Source of the DNA: Synechococcales cyanobacterium GL140_1_metabinner_5_sub
GTDB taxonomy: Bacteria > Cyanobacteriota > Cyanobacteriia > Cyanobacteriales > Chamaesiphonaceae
Assembly (NCBI GenBank): GCA_025359065.1
Contig: JANYHM010000098.1
Coordinates: 1 to 64,000, forward strand
DNA length: 64,000 bases
Reading direction: 5' to 3'
The notes under the pieces are model-generated. The model ran no database searches. It was not told the DNA's origin and saw only the letters and a program-made list of their open reading frames with translations. Of the stretch, positions 43,801-53,727 are shown piece after piece. The stretch's first letter is position 1. Every line of letters starts with the position of its first letter. The translations under genes were made by a program, and so were the position numbers.

Positions 43801-44963
43801 GCTTCGAAGGTTTAGCGATTAGTCCCGATAAACAAACTCTCTATCCGTTATTGGAAGGCACTGTATTTGGCGATCCGGCTGGTTCCCTACGCATTTATGA
43901 ATTTGATGTAGCTACCCAAAAATACAGGGGTCAACTGGGTTCTTACAAAATGGAAGCAGTGGGCAACTCGATCGGCGACTTCACGGTTATCAACAAAAAT
44001 GAATACTTGGTAATCGAACGCGATCAGGGTCAGGGTGCAACCGCGCTGTTCAAAAAAATCTATAAAATTGACATCTCCAAAAAAGATGGCAGTGGCAATG
44101 TGTTCAAAGAAGAAGTGGTGGACTTGCTAAATATCCAAGATCCCAACGACTTAAACAAGGATGGTAACACCAAGTTTACTTTTCCGTTTGTGACGATCGA
44201 AGATGTGGTAGTTCTTGACAACAACACCATCTTGGTTGCTAACGATAACAACTATCCCTTCTCTACTGGTCGTTCAGCTACTGCTGCCGATAATAATGAA
44301 TCGATCGTCCTCGAATTAACCAAGCCGCTGGCTGCTGTAGGGGAAGTTACTGGTTCCACCAAAGCTGATGATCTTGTTGCTGGGGTTACGCCTGGGTTTG
44401 ATGGATTCAACGATCGAGTGTTTACTGGTGCTGGCAACGACAAAGTGGATGTGGCGATCGCTGGTGCTGCTGCCGGTGATAATCGGATTGATACTGGCAG
44501 CGGTAACGATGTGATCTTTATTGCTGATGCCGATCGGGCTTTTGGTAGCGCTGGTGATGATGAGCTAGATGCTACCGATGCCAAAGATTATCGCGCCTCT
44601 GGTGGTGCTGGTAACGATACCTTCTATCTGGGAATTAACGGTAAAGCCCTAGGTTGCGACGGGAATGACAAGTTCTTTGTTGGCACTGGTGGTGGCAACC
44701 TTATCTCTGGTGGCGCTGGAGTTGACCAATTCTGGATCGCTAATGGGGAAGCACCAAAATCTGCTAATACTATTTTGGACTTCCAATTAGGTACTGACGT
44801 AATTGGTATTCAAGGAATTGGTGCTAATGCCACGAATATAGTTCTGACTCAAATTGGTGCAGATACTTCGATCTCCTTTGGCGGTCAAACTCTAGCAGTG
44901 CTCAAAGGAATTCAAGCTAGCAGCTTAACTCCTAGTAACGCTGGCCAGTTTGTCTTTGCCTAA
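40857..44963 (+). CDS. phytase-like domain interrupted by two glycerophosphodiesterase domains, RTX C-terminus
   Basis: The 1368 residues begin with the N-terminal half of an esterase-like phytase domain (1 to about 180: [36 protein letters not shown]). GDPD domains follow at about 185-560 ([19 protein letters not shown]) and about 576-955 ([14 protein letters not shown]), each containing an EF-hand-like calcium loop ([10 protein letters not shown]... and [10 protein letters not shown]...). The second half of the phytase domain resumes at about 957-1155 ([23 protein letters not shown]). RTX repeats close the protein from about 1160. It would hydrolyse glycerophosphodiesters and perhaps phytate outside the cell. 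No signal peptide is seen. Confidence 0.88.
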   Translation: MADTTPQVTLKGYASLPADTFAAGPKSGAAITGNLNGKTIPFPSQPVQGFSAVQIADGNSFWYLPDNGYGAKGNSADFLLRLYRADPSFQGYEAGGDGSIKILDFVQFSDPDKKVPFNIVNQTTSDRLLTGADFDIESLTIAKDGTFWIGEEFGPYLLHFDTTGKLLDAPIATPNTAKFNTLNGQAPIVIGHRGASGERPEHTLASYQLAIERGADFIEPDLVVTKDGVLIARHEPMLASLNADGTVSSDTTTDVYLRPEFADRKKTKKLDGTDVTGWFAEDFTLAEIKKIRAIERLSFREHTFDGVYEIPTFDEVIGLVKKYEADTGKKIGIYPETKHPTYFSEKGFNTSQLLVDALVKNNFTDPKRIYIQSFEVGNLKDLKNNILPKAGIKVPLIQLLDADDVKLDGGLIEIQPYDFVKSGDKRTYADLRTPAGLKEIATYADGIGPWKRMILSVKGTDANSDGKADDINGDGAVNDADKTLLAPTTLITDAHKAGLQVHLYTLRNEPRYLAADYKGDPEAEVKQYIQLGVDGFFDDFPGTADKVRDQIANPLVQSPDNPDVSKPANFNTLDKKPPIVIGHRGAAGERPEHTLASYKAAIADGADFIEPDLVVTKDGILIARHEPLLAAVNLNADGTIKKDAAGKFELNTTNTTTDVYLVDKFASRLTVKTVDGQKVGGWFAEDFTLAEIKELNAIERLPALRGTKYDGDKLKVATLDEIIDLVQQYEKETGIKIGIYPETKHPTYFATEGKYLDGTPIKVSLGQKLIDQLVKRNFTDPNRIFIQSFEVGNLQELKNTIMPKAAVNIPLIQLISSAGSPYDFTFNKDARTYADLIKPAGLIEVAKYATGIGPDKRTIVPASTVDKNNDGKPDDLNGDGQISDADRVLGQPTTLITDAHAAGLKVHLYTLRDDPFFVASDYGGNVRKEYEQFIKLGVDGFFTDFAATGYDVRRELIAGANVSTALGRTGDTVTSNLNGSRGFEGLAISPDKQTLYPLLEGTVFGDPAGSLRIYEFDVATQKYRGQLGSYKMEAVGNSIGDFTVINKNEYLVIERDQGQGATALFKKIYKIDISKKDGSGNVFKEEVVDLLNIQDPNDLNKDGNTKFTFPFVTIEDVVVLDNNTILVANDNNYPFSTGRSATAADNNESIVLELTKPLAAVGEVTGSTKADDLVAGVTPGFDGFNDRVFTGAGNDKVDVAIAGAAAGDNRIDTGSGNDVIFIADADRAFGSAGDDELDATDAKDYRASGGAGNDTFYLGINGKALGCDGNDKFFVGTGGGNLISGGAGVDQFWIANGEAPKSANTILDFQLGTDVIGIQGIGANATNIVLTQIGADTSISFGGQTLAVLKGIQASSLTPSNAGQFVFA

Positions 44964-44981
44964 AAAATATTGCTAGTCTGA

Positions 44982-45010
44982 AGAGGGGTTGTTCACCACC
45001 CCTCTTTTTT
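44982..45010 (+). terminator. terminator of the GDPD gene
   Basis: AGAGGGGT (44982-44989) / ACCCCTCT (44998-45005) with an 8-nt loop, then TTTTT. It lies 18 bases after the stop. Confidence 0.85.
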
Positions 45011-45041
45011 GTTTTCGGCAGCAACAATTATCTTGCCAAAA

Positions 45042-45191
45042 CTATTGTTTTACGAGTGCTGACATCCCAATATTAAAGCTCAGACTAATTCGTACCTTTT
45101 CACTCATATTCATTTCTACGCCATGCCACAGCCAACTAGGAAAAATCAACATAGTTCCTACGTAAGGTTTATGGCTGACCTTAGGAAAATT
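45042..45191 (-). pseudogene. remnant of a 2OG-Fe(II) oxygenase gene (C-terminal 50 residues)
   Basis: The minus strand reads PYVGTMLIFPSWLWHGVEMN, then VRISLSFNIG, ending at a TAG (45042-45044). This matches the conserved C-terminal strand of small 2OG-Fe(II) oxygenases, where the His of WHGVE binds iron and the Arg of RISLSFN binds 2-oxoglutarate. An in-frame stop at 45192-45194 cuts the 5' side, and the rest is absent. It is a dead fragment. Confidence 0.6.
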
Positions 45192-45246
45192 TCAGATGTT
45201 AAACTCTGCCGCTGGAAACTAACACTCGGCATAAAAATTGATTTGC

Positions 45247-45287
45247 CTTAATCAATTTTTAACTCCTCGATAAACATTGTTTAACGC
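45247..45287 (+). promoter_or_regulatory. Pho box before the RTX-DUF4114 gene
   Basis: Octamers at 45247 (CTTAATCA), 45258 (TTTAACTC), 45269 (GATAAACA) and 45280 (TTTAACGC) are exactly 11 bases apart; three fit yTTAAyyw well and one weakly. A TAGAAT hexamer follows at about 45306-45311. The gene starts 144 bases downstream. Confidence 0.6.
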
Positions 45288-45431
45288 TAGGACTTGTCCC
45301 TAATGATAGAATATTGCCATTAATATTGAACTGTAATTGTATTCATGTTCGAGTTTCCACATCTATAAAAATTCGTAATTTATAAATATACATAGTCAAT
45401 TTAAAAATTGATCACTTTCAAGAGGATTGAG

Positions 45432-47066
45432 ATGGCAACGATCAACGGCACTGTTAACAGCGATACATTGATTATAGGTAGTGGTAAGAGTAACGATATA
45501 TTGCTTGGTCTTGCAGGAAACGACTATCTTGATGCATTGCCCGGGGCTGGCAACAATATTCTTAGAGGCGGTGATGGTAATGATGAGCTATACGCTTATA
45601 CTAGCGATCAACTTTTTGGCGAAGCAGGCAGCGATACACTTTCCTCCGATGGTAATGGCAAAAATACTCTAGATGGTGGTGAAGGTGATGATACTCTTTA
45701 TGGCGATCGAAACGATACTCTCTTAGGCGGTGCGGGTAATGATGTAATTTATGGTGGTTTGGGTGGTAACACCATTACTGGTGGTTTGGGCAATGATATT
45801 TTCTGGATTGCCAACGTTGATGCTCCAGCTACCCCAAATATTATTACCGATTTTAATCAACTCAACGATACTATCCGTTTGAATTTAGCCGGTGTGAGTA
45901 AGTTTAGCGATCTGACTGTTGCTCAAACGGGTATTGATGCCACTGTAAGTTTTGGCAGTACTCCCTTAGCTACTTTTAAGAATACTTTGGCAAGTGTGTT
46001 AACTACTACCACTGTCGCTGTGGATCCTAAATCTCCTAATAGTAACGGCCTGATAATGCCTACCTACGCTCCAGTTACTGCTGGCGCTGGTATTTTTCAG
46101 ATGAGCCAAGGAAATGGGACTGTTACCGGACTACGTATTAATAAAATTAGTCATCAAGCCAGCAACCGCAATGAGCTAGGGATTTTTGCAGTTGATGATG
46201 ATAAAGGTACCGTCAATGGCATTGCTCCCGATCAGACTGGCTATTTGGCAGAAGTAATTAAGCGATCGCAGGTAGTTTTCTCTACTCTCAGCGATAATGC
46301 TGTTGATACTGCGTTGGATAGCCCTACTACTCGGACTGTTGATTTACCAGTCAACTCTAAATTAGGATTTTACTTAGCAGTTAATAGCACTTTGGATGAT
46401 TCACCCAGTGCGGCCAGCGTCCTATTTTCGTTTCCTACCGTCACTAACGGGTTCCAATATTCCCAAGTTACTCAGTCAGGAAATGTAACTCAAATTGGTT
46501 TTGAAGATAGTAGTGGTGGTGGTGATAAAGATTTTAATGACTTAGTAATTCAAATTGAAGTTGCTGCTAATCCAGCGCCTTTGGGTAGTGGTCTTCAAGG
46601 TATCAAAGAGATACTTGATCTCACCAATGCTCCTACTACTAACAAAGCTACCTTTGAAACCAAGCGTGATGCTGGTTTTAATAACCACATCGGCTTCTAC
46701 AAAATAGAGGATATTTTAGGGACGATTAAGGTTGGTACTAATTTGCTCAAACCTACTGATGTAGGTTATCGACAAGCAGCGGTGCAGGGACGTTTGGTCG
46801 GCATCGATATAGTGGGAACTAATGGTCAAACTGTTACTAGCACTGGTGAATTTTTGGGTGGCGCGCTATATGCACCGTTGATTATTGCTAATTCTAATGC
46901 TGCTAATGCCGATTTCAGCAATGTTTACACTCCTTACATTCTGGGCAATGCCGACAAAGCTGACCATATCCGCCTGTTGGGTGATAACACCTTTGGCTTT
47001 GAGGATTTGGCTGGGGGCGGTGATAGGGACTTTAATGATGTAATCGTGAAAGCTACATTCCAATAG
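45432..47066 (+). CDS. secreted RTX protein with two DUF4114 domains
   Basis: The ATG at 45432 is preceded by AAGAGG, so it is preferred to 45408. Residues 1 to about 160 are hemolysin-type calcium repeats (GGDGNDELYAY, GGEGDDTLYGD, GGAGNDVIYGG). Two DUF4114 domains follow (about 270-380 ending DKDFNDLVIQIEV, and about 420-544 ending DRDFNDVIVKATF). These carry an acidic calcium-binding loop. It lacks an enzymatic domain and the C-terminal module of the two large neighbours. It is likely an extracellular or surface protein. A Pho box lies upstream, so phosphate control is inferred. Confidence 0.82.
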   Translation: MATINGTVNSDTLIIGSGKSNDILLGLAGNDYLDALPGAGNNILRGGDGNDELYAYTSDQLFGEAGSDTLSSDGNGKNTLDGGEGDDTLYGDRNDTLLGGAGNDVIYGGLGGNTITGGLGNDIFWIANVDAPATPNIITDFNQLNDTIRLNLAGVSKFSDLTVAQTGIDATVSFGSTPLATFKNTLASVLTTTTVAVDPKSPNSNGLIMPTYAPVTAGAGIFQMSQGNGTVTGLRINKISHQASNRNELGIFAVDDDKGTVNGIAPDQTGYLAEVIKRSQVVFSTLSDNAVDTALDSPTTRTVDLPVNSKLGFYLAVNSTLDDSPSAASVLFSFPTVTNGFQYSQVTQSGNVTQIGFEDSSGGGDKDFNDLVIQIEVAANPAPLGSGLQGIKEILDLTNAPTTNKATFETKRDAGFNNHIGFYKIEDILGTIKVGTNLLKPTDVGYRQAAVQGRLVGIDIVGTNGQTVTSTGEFLGGALYAPLIIANSNAANADFSNVYTPYILGNADKADHIRLLGDNTFGFEDLAGGGDRDFNDVIVKATFQ

Positions 47067-47106
47067 TATGACCATGCCAAATCTCGCGCATGAGTGGGGT
47101 GATTTT

Positions 47107-47451
47107 TCAGGCATCACTGAGATCTGCTTGATCCATTGATGCCCAGTAATAAATGGTGTATTGATGAATGGCAAAGTCTTTGATCAATAAATTTTTAACG
47201 ATCAAGCAATACTTAACGAAGTCCTGCTTACTTTTTTGATATTCAGTGGACTGAATAATCATTTCCATTAAAACGAATTTATCATCTTCATCGCTGATTG
47301 ACCGATAGTGGTCTAAATATTTTTCAATATCCTCGGGTTCAGCAATCTCATAAGACCAATCTTGCATCCCATAGTCACCGGTCAGATCTAATGCTGCTGT
47401 CAGGTGATCGATCGATGCTCTGGTTGAATATCTGGGAATTGGCTCTAACAT
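47107..47451 (-). CDS. conserved hypothetical protein, 114 aa
   Basis: The product is acidic and helical with several aromatic residues (YGMQDWSYEIAEP, YLDHYRSISDEDDKFVLMEMIIQS). It has no signal or membrane span. The family is not recognised. It is read in the same direction as the methyltransferase gene, 40 bases downstream of it, so the two are probably co-transcribed. A small cytoplasmic protein with an unknown role fits what is visible. Confidence 0.6.
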   Translation of the reverse strand: MLEPIPRYSTRASIDHLTAALDLTGDYGMQDWSYEIAEPEDIEKYLDHYRSISDEDDKFVLMEMIIQSTEYQKSKQDFVKYCLIVKNLLIKDFAIHQYTIYYWASMDQADLSDA

Positions 47452-47491
47452 TTTATGAAGCTCGATCGGAGATTTTATTTGACTTTAGCAA

Positions 47492-48487
47492 TCACTTGAC
47501 TCTGGCAATAGCGGTGCGATGACGAGGACTATTAGCAACTAATTTAACTGACTCAAAACCAGTTGTTTGCAGAGCTAGCTCGATATCTAAACTAAAATAC
47601 TGATCCAAATAAGGCTCGGTACTCTTCAGCAGCGTCAAAATATAGGGTGGCATTTGGCTATAAATTTCGGAGGCTGGGTTCATATCCATAACAGCAATGT
47701 GACCACCGGGCTTTAGTAAGCGTCGCGCCTCTTGGAATATCTCTAAAGTGGCTGTTTGGGGTAACTCATGGCAGATTAAAAATAGCGATACTAAATCATA
47801 GCTAGCTGCGGGTAAATCGGTCTGTTCCGCAGCAGCATGTACCCATTTAATATTTTCGTCACCGTGACGATAGCTAGCCACAGTCAAGAAATAAGGAGAA
47901 AGATCTACGCCGGTAATTTGGGCTTGGGGATAAAATGACTGCATCGCCACTGTGCTCATACCCACACTGCAACCAATATCCACAATATTTTGGGGGGCAT
48001 GGGGAAGATATTCTTGTAAAACTTGATGATAGGTTTGACGCAGTTGCTGATCACCATTTTTGCCAGTCTCAGCAAAAATTTTGGCATGGACAGAATAAGC
48101 GGCAACTTCAACTTCCATTGCCGGCTCCCAGCCCATGTTGCCTTCGGAATACGCATGGAAGGAAGTGAGATAGTAGTCAGGATAAGTGGTCTTAGGATTA
48201 GTGAATTGGAGTAATTCCTGCTCCCAGGCAGGATCAAAGAGTTGATCGGTATCTCTGGCTTTCAGAGTTTTGACATCGCTACGCCAAGCCACCCCGATCG
48301 ACTCTGCTCTTTTGATGATTAAATTCCGCGCTCGATTTTTGGCAAAGGCTGCCAATGGCTTGACCGAGAGTAAACCGTTGACCACCTGGGTAGCAAGGCG
48401 ATTCACTAAAGGCTTAAAGGGCGTAGAAGAATTAGATGCAGAGTTTAAGGTGTTCATAAAATTTTGCAAGGCAGCGAATACGGGCAT
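47492..48487 (-). CDS. class I SAM-dependent methyltransferase
   Basis: The 331 residues include a 160-residue helical N-terminal part and a Rossmann core: motif I VDIGCSVGMSTV at 169-180, motif II GVDLSPYF, motif III about YDLVSLFLICHEL, and the post-motif LLKPGGHIAVMD. The conserved E/D for ribose binding is the Asp of VDLS. Substrate cannot be told, and small-molecule or lipid methylation fits this fold. The gene precedes a 114-aa hypothetical gene on the same strand. It is divergent from purL. Confidence 0.82.
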   Translation of the reverse strand: MPVFAALQNFMNTLNSASNSSTPFKPLVNRLATQVVNGLLSVKPLAAFAKNRARNLIIKRAESIGVAWRSDVKTLKARDTDQLFDPAWEQELLQFTNPKTTYPDYYLTSFHAYSEGNMGWEPAMEVEVAAYSVHAKIFAETGKNGDQQLRQTYHQVLQEYLPHAPQNIVDIGCSVGMSTVAMQSFYPQAQITGVDLSPYFLTVASYRHGDENIKWVHAAAEQTDLPAASYDLVSLFLICHELPQTATLEIFQEARRLLKPGGHIAVMDMNPASEIYSQMPPYILTLLKSTEPYLDQYFSLDIELALQTTGFESVKLVANSPRHRTAIARVK

Positions 48488-48660
48488 AGTTGAGATTCAT
48501 ATTACCAAAGGAATTATCAAATCCCAACCCCTAAAAATTCATACCTCAACAGATATACTGCATTTCATCTTGACCCTCGTTATCCAGTGATTATGGATAT
48601 TTTGGGTGCGATTGGCTAACAGAGCGCTATACTATCCATGTTTTCTGCCCTGCTTTATTT

Positions 48661-50967
48661 ATGACAGCCTCCCCCTTTTCCCCCGCTGAAATCGCCGCCG
48701 AAGGCATCAAACCCAACGAATACGAAGAAATAGTGCAGCGTTTGGGTCGTCATCCTAACAAAGCTGAACTGGGGATGTTTGGGGTCATGTGGTCTGAGCA
48801 CTGCTGTTATAAAAATTCTCGTCCCTTGCTTTCTCAGTTTCCCACCACCGGCGATCGAGTATTAGTCGGTCCGGGCGAAAATGCTGGAGTAATTGACCTT
48901 GGCCATGGTTTGCAGCTAGCCTTCAAAATTGAGTCCCACAACCACCCTTCCGCTGTCGAACCATTTCAGGGCGCTGCTACCGGTGTGGGTGGCATTCTGC
49001 GGGATATTTTTACTATGGGGGCAAGGCCGATCGCGGTTCTCAACTCCCTTCGTTTCGGATCCTTAGATGATGCTAAGACCCGTAGGCTGTTTTCTGGAGT
49101 AGTTTCTGGCATTAGTCACTATGGTAATTGCGTTGGAGTACCTACAGTTGGCGGCGAAGTGTATTTTGACCCGGCCTACAATGATAATCCACTAGTCAAC
49201 GCCATGGCTTTGGGCTTGATGGAAACCGCCACCATTGTTAAGTCAGGAGCGGCAGGAATTGGCAATCCGGTATTATATGTTGGTTCGACTACTGGGCGGG
49301 ATGGGATGGGCGGTGCTAGTTTTGCCAGTGCGGAGCTAAGTGAAGCATCTTTAGATAATCGACCAGCAGTGCAGGTGGGCGATCCGTTTTTAGAAAAATC
49401 TTTGATCGAAGCCTGTCTTGAAGCCTTCAAGACCGGTGCAGTAGTTGCAGCTCAGGATATGGGCGCTGCCGGAATTACCTGCTCTACTTCAGAGATGGCC
49501 GCTAAAGGCGGTGTCGGGATTGAGTTTGACCTGGACTTAGTGCCAGTCAGAGAAAGCGGCATGGTGCCATACGAATACTTATTATCTGAGTCTCAAGAGC
49601 GGATGTTGTTTGTGGCACACAAAGGTCGTGAGCAAGAGCTGATCGATATTTTCCATCGCTGGGGTCTACAGGCAGTGGTAGCTGGGACGGTAATTGAGGA
49701 GCCGATCGTCCGTATCTTATTCCAGGGAGAAATTGCTGCCGAAGTTCCGGCTAGCGCCCTCGCAGAAAATACGCCCCTATACCCCCGCGAATTACCCGCC
49801 GAACCCCCAGCTTACGCTCAGCAGGCTTGGAAGTGGCAAGTTAGCAGCTTACCAGCGGCTACCACAGCCGGAATTAAAGATCAAAGCTGGTCACAAATTT
49901 TGTTGACTCTGTTGGACGTGCCTTCGATCGCCTCTAAGCGCTGGGTATATCGTCAATACGATCACCAAGTTCAGAACAATACCGTGCTCTTACCGGGTGG
50001 AGCCGATGCCGCAGTAATTCGGATTCGTCCCCTCGAACAAATCCAAGACCTCACTACTGACCTCAGCAAAATCAATACTGGCGTTGCTGCCACAGTAGAT
50101 TGCAACTCCCGCTACGTATATTTGCATCCCTATGAAGGAGCCAAAGCCGTCGTTGCTGAAGCCGCCAGAAACCTGAGCTGTGTTGGTGCTGAACCAGTAG
50201 CTGTAACCGATAACCTCAACTTTGGTAGCCCCGAAAAGCCCACCGGCTATTGGCAACTAGCCGAAGCCTGTCGTGGTCTATCTGAAGGCTGTAGTGCCAT
50301 GAGTACCCCGGTAACTGGTGGCAATGTCTCGCTGTATAACGAAACTTTTGATGCCAATGGTCAGCCTCAGCCTATTTATCCTACGCCAGTTATTGGCATG
50401 GTAGGGATTATTGATGATCTGAGCAGAATTTGTGGTCAGAGCTGGCAAAATGCTGGCGATTTGATTTACTTACTAGGTGCCAACACGAAGCCTCAACTGG
50501 GAGCCAGCGAATATCTCAACACTGTGCATCAAACCGTAGCTGGAATGCCGCCAGCGATCGATTTCTCGTCAGAGCTAAAAGTCCAGGCAGCCTGCCGCCA
50601 CGGTATTCGTCAGAGCTGGATTAAATCTGCTCACGACCCTGCCGAAGGCGGTATTGCCGTAGCGCTAGCTGAGTCTTGTATTGGTCTGGGTTTGGGTGCC
50701 GCAGTTAAACTGCCCAACCTGGGACTCCGCCTAGATGAAGACTTCTTTGGTGAGAGTGGCACAAGAATTTTGGTGTCGATCGACCCTACAAATCGAAGTG
50801 CTTTTGAACTATATTTACAATCGCAGTTAGCCGCTGACTGGTTGCAGGTGGGCGTGGTTGGTGGCGATCGGCTGCAAATTATTGCCCAAGAGGGTTCTAT
50901 AGATCTCAGCTTGGCTGAAATCACTCAGAGCTGGACGATGGCACTCGATCGACGGTTGGCGATCTAA
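48661..50967 (+). CDS. purL: phosphoribosylformylglycinamidine synthase subunit PurL
   Basis: The enzyme makes FGAM from FGAR in purine synthesis, with PurQ and PurS as partners. The 768 residues show the family opener [21 protein letters not shown], the [11 protein letters not shown] motif, the ATP/substrate sections [11 protein letters not shown] and [11 protein letters not shown], and the second half [11 protein letters not shown] and GGNVSLYNE. It is the small bacterial type without a glutaminase domain. The ATG is directly preceded by a weak SD. Stem-loop DNA follows the stop. Confidence 0.96.
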   Translation: MTASPFSPAEIAAEGIKPNEYEEIVQRLGRHPNKAELGMFGVMWSEHCCYKNSRPLLSQFPTTGDRVLVGPGENAGVIDLGHGLQLAFKIESHNHPSAVEPFQGAATGVGGILRDIFTMGARPIAVLNSLRFGSLDDAKTRRLFSGVVSGISHYGNCVGVPTVGGEVYFDPAYNDNPLVNAMALGLMETATIVKSGAAGIGNPVLYVGSTTGRDGMGGASFASAELSEASLDNRPAVQVGDPFLEKSLIEACLEAFKTGAVVAAQDMGAAGITCSTSEMAAKGGVGIEFDLDLVPVRESGMVPYEYLLSESQERMLFVAHKGREQELIDIFHRWGLQAVVAGTVIEEPIVRILFQGEIAAEVPASALAENTPLYPRELPAEPPAYAQQAWKWQVSSLPAATTAGIKDQSWSQILLTLLDVPSIASKRWVYRQYDHQVQNNTVLLPGGADAAVIRIRPLEQIQDLTTDLSKINTGVAATVDCNSRYVYLHPYEGAKAVVAEAARNLSCVGAEPVAVTDNLNFGSPEKPTGYWQLAEACRGLSEGCSAMSTPVTGGNVSLYNETFDANGQPQPIYPTPVIGMVGIIDDLSRICGQSWQNAGDLIYLLGANTKPQLGASEYLNTVHQTVAGMPPAIDFSSELKVQAACRHGIRQSWIKSAHDPAEGGIAVALAESCIGLGLGAAVKLPNLGLRLDEDFFGESGTRILVSIDPTNRSAFELYLQSQLAADWLQVGVVGGDRLQIIAQEGSIDLSLAEITQSWTMALDRRLAI

Positions 50968-50987
50968 GGGAAAATAACTATATGGTG

Positions 50988-51022
50988 GACTATGATTATT
51001 CTTTAGAGATTAATCATAGTTC
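50988..51022. terminator. hairpin between convergent purL and ABC genes
   Basis: GACTATGATTA (50988-50998) pairs with TAATCATAGTTC (51011-51022, one imperfect pair). No T run. The sequence TGGACTATGAT is shared with the hairpin after nrdJ (26576). Confidence 0.45.
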
Positions 51023-51051
51023 GTCGGTTTAACCAATCACGACTTAGACAA

Positions 51052-52794
51052 CTAACTCAACATCTCTTCCAATTGATTCTGGCTCCAAAGCCACTGATAC
51101 AAACCAGGTTGATTAATCAGCTCACTATGAGAGCCGGTCTGCACAATCTCACCCTTGTCCATCACTAAAATCCGATCGGCCAAGGCCGCCGCCGAAAGCT
51201 GGTGAGAAACAAACAGCACGGTTTTTCGTTGAGTACCTGCTGCCAGGTTCTGCAAAATTGTCGCTGCCGTTTGGTTATCAACGCTAGATAGCGCATCATC
51301 TAAAATCAAAATCTGGGCATCAACCAACAAAGCTCTGGCGATCGAAGTCCGCTGTCGTTGTCCACCCGAAAGGGTAATGCCGCGCTCCCCTACCAGAGTT
51401 TCGTACTGGCGGGGAAAGTTCATTACTTCTGGGTGTATCTGGCTCTGTTTGGCTGCTGTCACCACCTGGATATCATCAGCTAATGGATCACCATAGCGAA
51501 TATTGTTAGCAATTGTGGTACTAAACAAAAAGCTCTCCTGGGGCACAAAAGTAATCGATCGGCGCAGACTTTCTAAAGTCAAAGCCGTTACATCGGTATT
51601 GTCCACAAATAGCTGACCTGCCTTGACATTCAGTAACCGAGGAATACAGTTGACCAACGTAGATTTCCCCGAACCGATCGGTCCAACGATCGCTATTCTT
51701 TCTCCGGGGTTAATCACGAAATTTACGTTGCGCAACGCTGGCTGCTCTGCTCCTTGATATGTAAACGATAGGTTTTGAGCGGTGATTTTACCAACCACTT
51801 TGCCAGAATCAATGCTGTGGGAAGTATCAAATATCTGTGACTTGGCAGCGATGATTGATTCTACTCGATCAATGCTCACTTCACCCCGCTGGAAAGCGGT
51901 AATCGTAAAGCCCAGAAGCGCTGTGGGGAAAATTAGGTTCTGAGCATAGATGATCATTGTCAAAAAATCACCTACCTGAATTTCGCCGCTGGTGATTGCC
52001 TTGCTCCCTTGCCACAGCAGCACCAACAGACTAATTGAGGCTAACCCTTGAATAATTGGGAATACAGTATTTCGGGATTGGGCTAAACGTAAGTTAGCAT
52101 CAAACACTTGAGCATTTAATTTGGCGAAAGCCTGCCGCTCATTTTCTTCTTGGGCATAAATTTTAATTAGGGTAATGCCGCTCATGTCTTCTTGAATCAA
52201 CTCACTCAAGTCAGAAAGTTTTTCTTGCACTTCTACCTGTTCTTCGCGCAATCTACCGCTAAATAGCTGCACGGTAATCAGCATCACTGGATAAATTGCC
52301 AGTGCCAGCACAGTCAACCGTAAGCTAATAGAGAGCATTGCGGGCAGGGTAAAGGCATAGGCAAAAATAATATTGAAAATACTCAACAGCGAGAAACCCA
52401 TCAAGCGCATGATATTTTCCACATCGCTGGTCGATCGATTGATCAGATCTCCCACAGTGGTGGTAGAAAAGTAGGCTCCATCAAGGTTAGAAACATGCTC
52501 AAAAATCCGCTGCTTCAGATCAGCCTGTACTCGTCGCCCAATCCCAAAAATTAACAGGCGCGAAATCATTCGCACCGCCCAGACGATCGAGGCCAAGACG
52601 ATGGTTAAGATGGCCAGGTTAACGATGTCGGTGTAATTGAAGCCTGCTTTGAGATGATTGATCGCGTCTTTGATCAGGAGAGGAATCCAGACGCTAAGCA
52701 GGTTAACGATCAGTAGTGCCCCAACTCCTTGCCAGACTGTCAGCCGGTAAGGATAGAGGTATTCGATGAGTTTTTTGAGACGTGGATTGGCCAT
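51052..52794 (-). CDS. ABC-type exporter, half-transporter (MsbA/multidrug type)
   Basis: The 580 residues have a six-helix membrane domain (about 1-320) and a nucleotide-binding domain: Walker A GPIGSGKST at 371-379, Q-loop FVPQES, signature LSGGQRQRT, Walker B ILILDDALSSVD, and H-loop VSHQL. It acts as a homodimer in the inner membrane and exports lipids or hydrophobic compounds. Motifs fit a functional ATPase. It is convergent with purL and appears monocistronic. The substrate cannot be told. Confidence 0.92.
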   Translation of the reverse strand: MANPRLKKLIEYLYPYRLTVWQGVGALLIVNLLSVWIPLLIKDAINHLKAGFNYTDIVNLAILTIVLASIVWAVRMISRLLIFGIGRRVQADLKQRIFEHVSNLDGAYFSTTTVGDLINRSTSDVENIMRLMGFSLLSIFNIIFAYAFTLPAMLSISLRLTVLALAIYPVMLITVQLFSGRLREEQVEVQEKLSDLSELIQEDMSGITLIKIYAQEENERQAFAKLNAQVFDANLRLAQSRNTVFPIIQGLASISLLVLLWQGSKAITSGEIQVGDFLTMIIYAQNLIFPTALLGFTITAFQRGEVSIDRVESIIAAKSQIFDTSHSIDSGKVVGKITAQNLSFTYQGAEQPALRNVNFVINPGERIAIVGPIGSGKSTLVNCIPRLLNVKAGQLFVDNTDVTALTLESLRRSITFVPQESFLFSTTIANNIRYGDPLADDIQVVTAAKQSQIHPEVMNFPRQYETLVGERGITLSGGQRQRTSIARALLVDAQILILDDALSSVDNQTAATILQNLAAGTQRKTVLFVSHQLSAAALADRILVMDKGEIVQTGSHSELINQPGLYQWLWSQNQLEEMLS

Positions 52795-52883
52795 GATAAA
52801 GTCGAAGTGGTGATTACAGTTTAACGGAATCAGCTTCGTTGTTTTGCCAACACTGGTGTTTTGACCAATCTAAACTTTTGACT

Positions 52884-53639
52884 ATGTTTATGCAACTGCC
52901 TAAATCACTAATCACCAAAAAACTGATACCCATCGCCATCCTGACAGCTTTATTGGGCGGTATTGGCTGGGGTACAGGGTTTTACTTTGGGATGATCAGA
53001 ATCCACGAACCCGATCGACAGCAATACCCCGTGCGGGGCATTGATATTTCTGCCTTCCAAAAACAAATTGACTGGTCAAAGCTCGATCTCAGCGAAGTAG
53101 ACTTCATTTTTATGAAAGCCACTGAAGGCGGTGATTTTAAAGATCCTAGCTTTCCTGACAACTGGCGCAATGCCAGTCAAAGTAAACTAAACCGAGGAGC
53201 CTATCACTTCTTTACTTTCTGCAAACCGGGCAAAATCCAAGCCCAAAACTTCATTGCCTCTGTCCCTGTAGAAAGCAACGCCCTCCCTCCGATTATTGAT
53301 CTGGAATTCATTGGTAACTGTAAAGTTCGACCATCTGTCGCTACCCTTAAACAAGAACTTCAAGACTACATTTCTGAAGTTCAAAAAACCTACAAAAAAA
53401 CTCCTATTCTTTACACCACTCAAGAATTCTATGATGCTTATTTGCAAAAAGAATTTGCCCCCAACCCGATCTGGATCAGTAACTTCTATACTCAGCCTCA
53501 TCTTGCTGACGGTCGGCAGTGGACATTTTGGCAATACACCGAGCGAGGTAGAGTTACTGGGATACCAACTTTAGTCGATCGGAATGTTTTTAATGGCAGC
53601 AAAGAAAAATTCAAGCAGCTACTAAGCCGCGACCTCTGA
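52884..53639 (+). CDS. GH25-family lysozyme-type muramidase, membrane-anchored
   Basis: The ATG at 52884 starts a signal-anchor (LPKSLITKKLIPIAILTALLGG). The catalytic domain follows at about 50-250: GIDIS with Asp54, FIFMKATEG, GAYHFF, DLEF with Asp139 and Glu141, and WQYTERG near the end. The enzyme cleaves peptidoglycan between MurNAc and GlcNAc. Length and motifs are normal. An upstream start at 52839 is in frame but adds residues that do not look like a signal. It runs with rfbD, 88 bases apart. Confidence 0.87.
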   Translation: MFMQLPKSLITKKLIPIAILTALLGGIGWGTGFYFGMIRIHEPDRQQYPVRGIDISAFQKQIDWSKLDLSEVDFIFMKATEGGDFKDPSFPDNWRNASQSKLNRGAYHFFTFCKPGKIQAQNFIASVPVESNALPPIIDLEFIGNCKVRPSVATLKQELQDYISEVQKTYKKTPILYTTQEFYDAYLQKEFAPNPIWISNFYTQPHLADGRQWTFWQYTERGRVTGIPTLVDRNVFNGSKEKFKQLLSRDL

Positions 53640-53727
53640 ATAAATCGGCCAAAAACTCTCCAATTTCATAAATTTGATTTTTAATTTTGCCTCTCGGCAA
53701 ACGACCCACCTTACAGGACAATTATTG

